Source: Sphaerotilus mobilis (GTDB lineage: Bacteria > Pseudomonadota > Gammaproteobacteria > Burkholderiales > Burkholderiaceae_C). From it: a stretch of 64,000 nt of DNA. A program made the position numbers and the translations under genes. Under the pieces are notes generated by a model. That model was not told the DNA's origin, searched no databases, and saw only the letters and a program-made list of their open reading frames with translations. This document shows positions 1 through 8,500 of the stretch, piece by piece (positions within the stretch are counted from its first letter, which is position 1; each line of letters opens with the position of its first letter). The stretch covers positions 620,001 to 684,000 of the forward strand of contig NZ_SGWV01000009.1 in assembly GCF_004216565.1 (NCBI RefSeq), given 5' to 3'.

Positions 1-964
1 GCCACTCCTCCAGCGCGAAGTAGAGCGTGGCGCTGTCCTCGCCGTCGGCCAGCGGCAGCTCGTAGGGCCGGCCGTGGCTCAGGCAGGTGGTGACCATGCG
101 CAGGTCGATCGATCGGCGGCGTGCGCCGGACGGATCGGCGGGCGGTGGCAGTTCGCCTTCGGGCGCCTCGGCCAGGTCGCGGAAGGTCATCGGCGTCTCG
201 TCTGACAGGCGGCCGGCGGCCCATTGGATCGAGTCGTGCAGCCAGTCGGTCAGGCCCTTGCCGCTGTCGGGCTGACCCAGGCCGGTGCACAGGCCGAGGT
301 GGTTGCCCAGCACGCCCTTGCGCAGGTCGCGGCAGAGCAGCGCGGCCAGCACGACCGCGCCGATCAGCAGGCTGCCGATCAGGCCCATGCCGGTCAGCGC
401 GAAGGTGCGCGCCGTGGCCCAGCCACCGCCGCCGGCCAGCCATGCGCACAGGCCGGCGACGACGACCGCCAGCAGCAGCAGCGCGGTCAGGCCCAGCGCC
501 AGCCCGTAGGAGCGCCACAGCTCGGGCAGCGCGGCGCGCACCCTTTGCACCCACGTCAGATCGGGCCGGGCGGTCGGGCTTGCGGCGAGGAACAGGCGCA
601 GCAGCCGCACGCCGGCCGGGGTGTTGGGATGGAACAGCGACAGCAGCGTCGTCGGCGTCGCTTCCAGGTCCTGGGTGACCTCGTGGACCCGGCCGCGTGG
701 GCGGGGCACGGCCTTGGCCAGCGTCTCGGGCACACGGGCCAGCACGTCGAAGCCGGCGTCCGAGCCAAGCCGGCGCTGGTATTCGGCGGCAGCGGCGATC
801 GCAGCGGCGATCGCACCGACCGAGGTGCCGCCCAGGGCGTGAAAGCGGTAGTGCCGGGCCAGCTCGCAGACCGCTGTCGGGTAGAGCACGCCGCTGGTGA
901 CGCCGCCGGTCAGCACCAGGTCGCAGAAGCGGTCAGCCGGTGGCGGCTCGATGGGGGCGTTCAT
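1..964 (-). CDS. Patatin-like phospholipase with membrane segments (partial, C-terminus beyond window)
   Basis: About 321 N-terminal residues are visible; the gene runs off the left edge. Patatin-family enzymes are lipid acyl hydrolases with a Ser-Asp dyad. The glycine-rich oxyanion loop GGVTSGVLYP lies near residues 20-29 and the nucleophile elbow GTSVG puts the serine at residue 48. The catalytic Asp motif would lie past the edge. Two hydrophobic stretches near residues 155-205 look like transmembrane helices inserted after the nucleophile region, so the enzyme is probably held in the inner membrane. The ATG at 962-964 overlaps the stop of the Dyp peroxidase gene (ATGA), so the two are translationally coupled at the end of a five-gene block. 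Role inferred: release of fatty acid from membrane lipid for the oxidising enzymes encoded upstream. Some membrane patatins are instead effectors in nucleotide-signal defence systems. Confidence 0.8.
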   Translation of the reverse strand, partial: MNAPIEPPPADRFCDLVLTGGVTSGVLYPTAVCELARHYRFHALGGTSVGAIAAAIAAAAEYQRRLGSDAGFDVLARVPETLAKAVPRPRGRVHEVTQDLEATPTTLLSLFHPNTPAGVRLLRLFLAASPTARPDLTWVQRVRAALPELWRSYGLALGLTALLLLAVVVAGLCAWLAGGGGWATARTFALTGMGLIGSLLIGAVVLAALLCRDLRKGVLGNHLGLCTGLGQPDSGKGLTDWLHDSIQWAAGRLSDETPMTFRDLAEAPEGELPPPADPSGARRRSIDLRMVTTCLSHGRPYELPLADGEDSATLYFALEEW

Positions 965-2595
965 GGCCGGTCTCCGCAGATCGTGTCGAGCCCGAAGCGG
1001 GCCGGGTAGAGCAGGTAGAGCGTGCCGCGCGTGAGCACGCTCGGGCGGTCGAAGCGGGCCGACAGGACGCCGCCGTCGGGCAGCCAGATCTCCAACAGCG
1101 CGGCGGCGTTGTCGTGCTGCCCGATCAGCGGGTCACGGGCGGTGCCGACATGGTCCGTGCCCATCGGCACCTGCTGGGCCCAGGCGCCGAGCAGGTGCTC
1201 GAACTGGTCCTCGATGCTGGCGCAGAAGAACAGGCCGAGCAGGCCGACATCCGCCTCGCCGCGCCGGCCATAGGGCAGGCCGCGCCGCAGCACGACGCGG
1301 CGGCGCGGTGGCACGACCGGGTCGTCACGCGGGTTCATGCGGCGGATGTGCGAGCCATGGGCCGGACACGCGCGGTGCGCCGCGCCGTCGACGGGCGCGG
1401 CATGGGGCCGCTGCCATTCGGCGCGCGCGCCGTCCGGCTGGCGCGATGTGCCGGCGGGCGCGGGCAGTGGCTCGAACCAGCCATCGGCCGGCTGCATGGC
1501 CGATCCACCCGGCCAACGGCCACAGAACTGGGCCCGGATGTAGGCCTGCGCGACCGCCCCCGCATCCCGCGCCGCGAGGCCGGCGGCCAGGCGGCGGGCG
1601 TTCTCCGGAGCCAGTCCGGCGGCCATGGCACGCTGGAATCCGCCCAGGGCCGACAGCGCATTCGCCGCCTCGGCCACCTGGGCGTCGAAGGTGGCGACGT
1701 CCTGCCGCATCTTGCGCAGCACGCCGAAGCTGGCGCCGCGAAAGAAGTCGCTCGCCTCGGTCAGGCTGACATGCGGTTCCTCGCTGGGCGGCGGCGCTTG
1801 GCTGGCGTCCTGCCAGCGCAGGTCACGGAAGTCCCAGGGGTTGGCGCCGACCTCGTTGAGGTGGCCCAGCAGCAGCTCGCCCAGCGCGACCGGCTCGGGA
1901 TGCCGGCCCAGGCCGCCCTGCGGGCTGCGGCGGTCGACAAAGACCGGTCGGGCGATGCCGTCGCGGTAGCCGAAATGCTCGACCGCCACGGCGCTGCGGC
2001 CCTGACCGTCCGGCTCGGGCAGGCGTTCACCCGCGAGGCAGGCGAGCGGCTCGAAGGCCAGCGCGTAGGCGGGCAGGCCTTCGACCCGCTGGCGCAGCGC
2101 CTCCACCTGGGCCGCCGTGGCGGCGTGCAGGCTGAGCACCAGGTCGACGCGCCGCGCCGGGTCGTCGCGGGCCCAGTCTTCCCAGCGCGAGGGCGCCGCC
2201 GGGCCACCGTCACCGACCCGCCAGGCGCGGGCGGCGGCCCCTTGCCGGAAGGCCTCGGAGCGTCCGGCCGCGCGCTCGACCCAGGCCGCTGGCAGGCCGA
2301 GGCGACGCAGTCCGGACAAGGTCAGCCCGATGTCGATGGCGCCGTCGCGCGTGGCCAGATCCACCCCGCCTGCCAGCGCCGAGGCGTGGTCACACAAGGG
2401 GCCTTGGGCATCGCGCAGGCCGCGCAGGTCGCGCAAGGCGTTGAGCACCCGGCGCGCCGGCCGGCCGGTCAGCGCGGGGCTGTCGTCATGGCCCTGCTCA
2501 TCCCGGATGCGCAGCACCAGGTGCCGCACCGCATCGGCCCGGCGGTAGCCGCAGCCGGCCAGGCGCTGTGGCGCGTGGCGGTCGTCGAGGTTCAT
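961..2595 (-). CDS. Dyp-type heme peroxidase
   Basis: A 544-residue protein of the dye-decolourising peroxidase family, at the long end for it. The family oxidises varied substrates with H2O2 or organic peroxides. The distal motif GYRDG (residues 209-213, Asp212) is present, and the C-terminal heme region HIRRMNPR (His416, Arg418) follows the CPAHGS segment. No Sec or Tat signal is visible at the N-terminus, so a cytoplasmic place is likely. No encapsulin-targeting tail or encapsulin gene was noticed. The ATG at 2593-2595 was chosen over upstream in-frame starts because those fall inside the preceding P450 gene; 35 bases separate it from that gene's stop. It overlaps the patatin gene by 4 bases. 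Neighbours suggest a lipid or lipid-hydroperoxide substrate, which is inference only. Confidence 0.88.
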   Translation of the reverse strand: MNLDDRHAPQRLAGCGYRRADAVRHLVLRIRDEQGHDDSPALTGRPARRVLNALRDLRGLRDAQGPLCDHASALAGGVDLATRDGAIDIGLTLSGLRRLGLPAAWVERAAGRSEAFRQGAAARAWRVGDGGPAAPSRWEDWARDDPARRVDLVLSLHAATAAQVEALRQRVEGLPAYALAFEPLACLAGERLPEPDGQGRSAVAVEHFGYRDGIARPVFVDRRSPQGGLGRHPEPVALGELLLGHLNEVGANPWDFRDLRWQDASQAPPPSEEPHVSLTEASDFFRGASFGVLRKMRQDVATFDAQVAEAANALSALGGFQRAMAAGLAPENARRLAAGLAARDAGAVAQAYIRAQFCGRWPGGSAMQPADGWFEPLPAPAGTSRQPDGARAEWQRPHAAPVDGAAHRACPAHGSHIRRMNPRDDPVVPPRRRVVLRRGLPYGRRGEADVGLLGLFFCASIEDQFEHLLGAWAQQVPMGTDHVGTARDPLIGQHDNAAALLEIWLPDGGVLSARFDRPSVLTRGTLYLLYPARFGLDTICGDRP

Positions 2596-2630
2596 GTCGG
2601 TCTCCCAGGGTCTGCCGGCAGCGATCGGGC

Positions 2631-5474
2631 TCAGGCGGGCAGGCGGCGACGCCATTCGCGCTCGGCGCGCTGGATGTCGGTCACGCGCAGCGCCGGGGCG
2701 GCGCTGAAGAAGTAGCCGCCGACCGCCTCGTGCCCGCTGACGCTGGCGCGCAGGCGGCTCACAAAGGCGGAGCGGTGGCGGCTGACGGGCCGTGGCGGTG
2801 GGTCGGCCAGGTGGTCGAACAGGCGGTCGAACAGGTCGGAGGCCTCGCGGGCCAGCAGGCCGAGCAGGGGCTCCAGGCCGCCGTCGACCTGGGCCAGCAG
2901 GGCGAGCTGGCGGTCGTCGTCGAGCAGCACGAACCAGGCGAAATGGGCCAGACCGGACTCGCGCAGGCAACGCGCCAGCACCGGCGCCGCCAGCGCGATC
3001 TCGCGCACCAGTGCGCGGGCGTGGTCGCGCTGCGGTGCCCGGATGTCCAGCACCAGGCACTGCGGGCCGTGCACCCGTTGCAGGTCGGGCGCATGGCGCA
3101 GCCGCAGCCGTTCGCCGTTGGGGTCGGCCGGTCCGAGGCCGGGCCAGCTGGCGATGCGCTCGACCAGCCGGTCGGCCAGTGCCTGGGCGTCGGCATGTGC
3201 CAGCGGCGGGCCGGGATCGGCGGGTGTCGACCGGCCCCGTCCACCCTGGGTGGCGGCCAGCCGGGCCTCGACCTGCAGCGGCAGGCGGTCGACCAGCTCG
3301 ACGACCCGGCGGCGCAGTTCGGCCGAGTCGGCCGGCACGCCATCGTCCGGTGGCGCGCCGCCGTCGTCGGCCATCACCTCGGCCAGGCAGCGGGCTTCGT
3401 CGCGCAGCGTGTCGGGGTGGCGGGACAGCGCGTCCCGCACCCGCGTGGCCGACTGGCGCAACAAGGCCAGCCGCAGGCCAGCCTGTCGGGCGAGCGTGTA
3501 GGGCTCGAACAGCTCGCGCATGGCAGGGGCCAGCAGCGCGTCGTGGGCGGCGCGCTCGACCGCGTCGCGGGCGTCGGGCCGTTCACCCAAGGGGCGCTGG
3601 CGCGGCCCTTGTCCAAGCTGGCGACGTTGCCAGGCATCGGCGGCAGCCATCTCGGCGGTGGTGAGCTGCGGGCAGGCGCTGAAGACCAGTCCGGCGACCG
3701 GCGCATGCAGCGCGTGGGCCTTGCGGATGCGCCCGACGAACTCCTTCGGGTAGCGGCCGATCGGGCGCTTGACCGGCGCGTCGACGATGTGCACGAATAG
3801 CAGGTCGAACAGCGGCCCGACCCGGCCGGCGAAGTACTCGATGTAGGCATCGAAACTGCCGTCGTAGGTGGTGAACAGGGCGAGCTGGCGACCGCCGTTG
3901 AACATCACGAACCAGGCGCTGTGGATGTGCTGCGATTGCAGCAGGCTCTGCTCGATCAGCGGCGCGGCGCAGCCGATCAGGCGCTGCAGGGCCGGACCGT
4001 GTTCGGCGATCGGCTCGCGCACGTCCATCACCACGCACAGCGGCTGCTGGCGCAGGTGGCGTTCGCGCAGGTGGCGCAGCGGCAGGCTGCGGGCGGCGAA
4101 GTGCCAGCGCCGTTCGAGCCGCCGTTCGCGGCCTTCGACCTCGGCCCACTCGCGCGCCAGTCCGGGCAGGCGCAGCAGGCCGGCGGTGAGCTGCAGCAGC
4201 AGCGGCATCACGACATGGTCGCCGATGCAGTCGTGGGGGGCACGGGTGGTGAAGACGCGTGTCTGCCAGGGCGTGACGGCGGCGCTCGGACGCGGTTCGG
4301 GTGCGCCCGCCCACAGCACCAGGTTGGCGCCAGGCGGCAGGTCCACGCCGCCCAGCGTCAGGCCCTCGGCCACGACCCGGCGCGGCAGGAAGGCCACCGG
4401 CGGCTGTTCGGCCAGGACCTGCCAGGTGGCGTCGCGCAGGGCTTGCAGCTCGGCGATGTGGGTGTCGGCCTGCAGCGCATGGGCGGACCGGCGCAGCGCG
4501 CTGGCGTGGTCGACGTCGGCATCAAGCAGGCGGTCCACGATCAGCCCGACGCTGGTCTGCACGTTGCCGACGGTGCCACCGAGCAGGCCCAGCACGATGG
4601 CGGCCTGTTCATCGGGCGTGAGCGGCGCGCCCGGCAGGCTGCTGGGCGCTCCCCCCAGGCGCGCACACAGCGGCACGAAGGTGGCGCCGGCGATGCCTGC
4701 CCCGTGAGCGACCAGGTCGGCGCGCAGCTGGGCCAGTTCGCGCTGCAGCACGTCGCAGCGGTCGAGGTCTTCGGGGGTGGTGCGGCGGGGCGCACCGCTT
4801 GCACCGCTGGCACCGCTTGCGCTGGACGCGGCCTGCAGATGGGCGTGGTCCAGGATCAGCTGCTGCACCCGTTCACGCGCGGTGGCGCTGGCATCGCGTT
4901 TCCAGGCGGTCTTGGGCGAGACGCCGATGTGACGCCCCAGGATGACGTGCACCAGGCCGTCGTAGACGTAGCGGGTCAGGCCGGTCAGCAGCGTCAGGTC
5001 CTGGCTGGGGAAGCCGAACAGGTGGGCGACGAAGCGCACGGCCGCATCGCGGGCCAGCGCGACGGCATCCAGCCTTTCTTTGCCGAGCGCCAGCACGGCG
5101 GCTTCGTCCCAGGCCAGCCGGGCCAGCGCCTGCACCGGCAGGTGGGCGGCGGCCCGACCGCCGAACAGCACATGGGTGACCCAGTGGCGCTGTTGCTCAT
5201 GGGCCTGTCCATCCAGTGCCAGCATGAACTCGCCACCGCCCAGCTCGGCATAGGGCTTGTTGCTGTAACGGCCGGCGGTGTCGGTCAGCACCTCGCGCAC
5301 CAGGGCGGCGTCGCGCACCAGGAAGGTGGGCGTCTCGGGTTCGGCCCGGCTGGTGAAGGCCAACACCGGCTGGTCGAGGCCATGCCGAGCCCAGTCGGGT
5401 GGACGCCGGTCATCCTGTTCGAGGCAACGACGCAGGGCGTCGGTGACGCGGTGGTCGGGGATACGTCGGGTCAT
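2631..5474 (-). CDS. Cytochrome P450-like protein fused to a tandemly duplicated unknown domain
   Basis: A 947-residue protein. Residues about 1-445 resemble a P450: the cysteine loop APHDCIGD gives Cys416 with the usual His two residues before and Gly two after. Two hallmarks are unusual. The I-helix region reads GGTVGNVQTS (about 299-308), with no acid/alcohol pair but with Asn304 and Gln306. The K-helix segment just before PPVAFLPRR lacks a clear ExxR. A short Ser-Ala-Gly linker lies near 215-230. Two copies of a domain of about 140 residues follow (480-620 and 806-945). They share the patterns C-h-V-h-D-h-R, AWFV, RQLAL and FSA-P. I do not recognise that domain. The lost oxygen-activation threonine recalls P450s that isomerise hydroperoxides rather than mono-oxygenate, an inference. 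Lies 93 bases downstream of the cyclase/AAA gene. Confidence 0.72.
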   Translation of the reverse strand: MTRRIPDHRVTDALRRCLEQDDRRPPDWARHGLDQPVLAFTSRAEPETPTFLVRDAALVREVLTDTAGRYSNKPYAELGGGEFMLALDGQAHEQQRHWVTHVLFGGRAAAHLPVQALARLAWDEAAVLALGKERLDAVALARDAAVRFVAHLFGFPSQDLTLLTGLTRYVYDGLVHVILGRHIGVSPKTAWKRDASATARERVQQLILDHAHLQAASSASGASGASGAPRRTTPEDLDRCDVLQRELAQLRADLVAHGAGIAGATFVPLCARLGGAPSSLPGAPLTPDEQAAIVLGLLGGTVGNVQTSVGLIVDRLLDADVDHASALRRSAHALQADTHIAELQALRDATWQVLAEQPPVAFLPRRVVAEGLTLGGVDLPPGANLVLWAGAPEPRPSAAVTPWQTRVFTTRAPHDCIGDHVVMPLLLQLTAGLLRLPGLAREWAEVEGRERRLERRWHFAARSLPLRHLRERHLRQQPLCVVMDVREPIAEHGPALQRLIGCAAPLIEQSLLQSQHIHSAWFVMFNGGRQLALFTTYDGSFDAYIEYFAGRVGPLFDLLFVHIVDAPVKRPIGRYPKEFVGRIRKAHALHAPVAGLVFSACPQLTTAEMAAADAWQRRQLGQGPRQRPLGERPDARDAVERAAHDALLAPAMRELFEPYTLARQAGLRLALLRQSATRVRDALSRHPDTLRDEARCLAEVMADDGGAPPDDGVPADSAELRRRVVELVDRLPLQVEARLAATQGGRGRSTPADPGPPLAHADAQALADRLVERIASWPGLGPADPNGERLRLRHAPDLQRVHGPQCLVLDIRAPQRDHARALVREIALAAPVLARCLRESGLAHFAWFVLLDDDRQLALLAQVDGGLEPLLGLLAREASDLFDRLFDHLADPPPRPVSRHRSAFVSRLRASVSGHEAVGGYFFSAAPALRVTDIQRAEREWRRRLPA
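4792..4818. repeat. Three 9-bp tandem units inside the P450-fusion gene
   Basis: Three consecutive 9-bp units, GCACCGCTT, GCACCGCTG and GCACCGCTT, encode part of the Ser-Gly-Ala linker. Being in-frame, changes in copy number would lengthen or shorten the linker without breaking the gene. Confidence 0.8.
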
Positions 5475-5567
5475 GCGGCCTCCCTGGCAGCGCGGTGGAA
5501 CGTCGGTTGCCGGCTGGGGCCGGTCTGTGGTCGTCCGGGATCGGGGTTCAGGCGTGAGCCGCTGGCA

Positions 5568-8500
5568 TCAACCGCTGTCCTGGGTCGCCAGTCCGGCCTG
5601 CGGCCAGAGACGGGCATCGAGCGTGGGCAGGTCGAAGGAGCGCGCCATGTCGGCGTCGATCCAGAGCGGCGCGCGCGCCGCGCGGGGCTCGCCCGACAGC
5701 CGTGCCAGCAGCGCCTCGGCCCACAGGACGTCGCGGCTGCCGCGTCCACCCTGGATGGCGGCGAGGGCCTCCTCCAGGTCGCGGCGGGCCTGTTCGACGC
5801 GGGCCACGGCGATGGGTTGGCCCGGCCGGTCGTCGTCCAGCCGGAGAGCCTGCCGGTCCTGCTCCAGCCGCAGCCGGCTGATGGCGACCCGCAGCGCGAT
5901 GCCGTGCTGGCCCATCGCGGCGGCCCGTTCACGGGCCTGCGCCAGCCAGTCCCGCGAGGCATCGAGCATGGCCTTCAGACGTTGCGGATCGGCACCGGGA
6001 TCGACGGCCTGGTCGCCCAGGGCCAGCAGGCGCTGGAACTCGCCGCTCAGGCGCAGCAGCTCGGGCTCGAAGTAGCGCTCGCCGCGCGTGGCCACCAGTT
6101 CAAGGGCCTCGGCCAGCAGCGCCAGCGCCTGGTCGCTGCGGCCGGCGGCGGCCTCGCCCTGGGCCCAGAGCGCGAGGTAGAACGAACGCGTGACAACCGC
6201 GCCGCTGTCGACCCAGCGCTGGTAGCCCGTGCGCAGCAGCGCGACGCCGCGGTCGACGTCGCCGACCTGCACGAGCAGCCGCCCGCGCACCACCTCGGCA
6301 TGGGCCAGCCAGACGCTGAAGCCGCCCTCCTGGCTGATCTCGATCGCCTGTTGCACGCTCTGCAGCGCGGCCTCGTTCTCGCCCCGGAAGAAGTGCACGA
6401 CGCTGAGGAAGCCGTAGGCCTCGGCCATGCTGAAACGGTGCTTCAGGCCCCGCGCGAGTTCGACCACCTGTTCGGCGCGCCGCAGTGCCTCGTCGGGCTG
6501 GCCGAGCTGCCAGAGCGCCCAGGCCGAGTAGCACAGGCACATCACGCCCGGGTCCTGCACGGCGCTGGGGCGGTGCGGCAAGTTGCGGTAGTCGGCCAGG
6601 CACTGGTTCATGCGGTCGACCGCGCCGATCAGGTCACCCTGGTGGAAGACCAGGTTGGCCTCGGACCACTGCGATTGCAGCCGCGCCATCGGGTCGGTCG
6701 AGCGTTGCGCCAGTTCACCGGCCTGCTGGCCGATCTGGCGCGCCCGGTCGAAGTCGGCGCGCATGAAGTGGAAGCCTTCCAGCCCGAACAGCGCCTTGGC
6801 CAGCGCGACGTCGTCGCCGAGTTGGCGGGCCAGGTCCAGCGCACGACCGTAGACATGCTCGACCCGGTCGGCGCCATAGCCCTCGGTGGCGATCAGGCGG
6901 CTGGCCAGCAGCAGGTTCAGCCGCAGCGCACTGCGTTCGCGTTCGAGGCCCGGCGCCATGTGGTCGAGCAGGACCAGCGCGGTCTCCAGGTCGGCGATGG
7001 CCTCCAGGTGGGCCGAGCGGGCGGCCGAGCGGCGGGCGGCGCGTTCCCATTGCGCGACCGCCTCGGCGATCAGGCCGGCCTCGGTCAGGTGGCGCGCCAG
7101 CAGCTCGGGCTGGGCCTCGGCGACGTGGGGCAGCGTCAGCTCGATGACCTCGGCGATCACGCCGTGCAGCCGGCGCCGGTCACGTTCCCACAAGGATCCG
7201 TAGGCGGCGTCGCGCAGCAGCGCGTGGCGGAACAGGTAGAGCGGCTCATGGTCCGAGCCACGCGGGATCAGCAGGTCGGCCTGCACCAGCGTGGCCATGC
7301 TGTCGTCCAGGTCGGCCACGCCGACGGGGCAGTGTGTGTGCGCGACCACCGCGCCGAGCAGCGAGCGCGTGAACTCGCGCCCGATCACGCTGGCGACCTG
7401 GGCCAGCCGCTTGGCCGCCGGGGCGCGGTCGAGCCGGGCCATCAGCAGGTCGTGGATCGTGGCGGGCACCGGCGCGGTGGCCGGACGGGGGTCGACCGCC
7501 GGTCCGGCCAGGTCCAGCAACATGCGCGTGGACTCTTCCAGGAACAGCGGCACGCCGTCGGCGCGTTCGAGCAGCCAATGGGCCGTGTCCGGATCGATGC
7601 GACGCGCACCGCACAGGCTGTCGACCATCTGGCGGGCGGTGTCGGGCGTCAGGCCTGGCAGCAGCAGGGTGTCGGCGCCCAGGTCGCTGTCGTCCTGGCC
7701 GGGCTCGGGCCTGGACGTCATCAGCAGCAGCAGGCGTCGCCCGTTGCCTTCGCTCAGGGCGCGGGCGATCAGGGCGCGGGTGGACGGATCGATCCAGTGC
7801 AGGTCCTCGACCACCAGGCAGACCGGTTCGGCCTCGACCGCCTGCCACATCCACTGCAGCAGCAGGTCCATGGTGGCGCGGCGCTGGCGCTCGCTGGACC
7901 AGCCGGCCAGCGCGGCCGGGTCGCCATGCACGCTCAGCAGCTGGGCCAGCAGTGCGCCGCCCTGTTCGTGGCGCAACTGGCCCATGTCGCTGGCGGCGAT
8001 CTTGTCGCGTCGCTGCTGGGCGCTGTCGGTGTCGCGAAAGCGCAGGTAGCGGCCGAGGAACTCCGTCACCGGAAACCAGGCCGTGGTGGCCTGTTCCGGG
8101 GCGCAGCGCCATTCGATGAAGCGCCAGCCGCGGCCGGCCTCGCCGCGCCGGAACTCCCGCACCAGGCGGGACTTGCCGATGCCGGCCTCACCCAACACCA
8201 GCAGCGCGCGGGCGCGCGGGTCGGCGCGCTCGTCGAGCCGGCTGCGCGCGCGCAGCCAGGCGAGTTCCTCGACCCGGCCCACGAAGGGCGCCAGCTGCGA
8301 CTGACGGTCAAAGCGCTCGGTGCCGCGCAGCGTCGATTCGCCCAGCACGCGGTAGATCTCGCCGGGCTGGTCGAAGCCCTTCATGGACGGCGCGGCGCCG
8401 AGCGACTCGAACTCGAAGCGTTCGGCCACCACCCGCCAGGTCGCCTCGCTGGCGATCAGCTGGCCCGGCGGCGCGATCGCCTGCAGGCGGGCGGCGTAGT

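Noticed and set aside
961-2595. Dyp peroxidase as an encapsulin cargo
   Set aside because: No encapsulin shell gene is nearby, and no cargo-type C-terminal tail is visible.
940-2715. A 591-residue plus-strand open frame opposite the Dyp peroxidase gene
   Set aside because: No motif, and the opposite strand encodes the GYRDG and HIRRMNPR signatures of Dyp enzymes.
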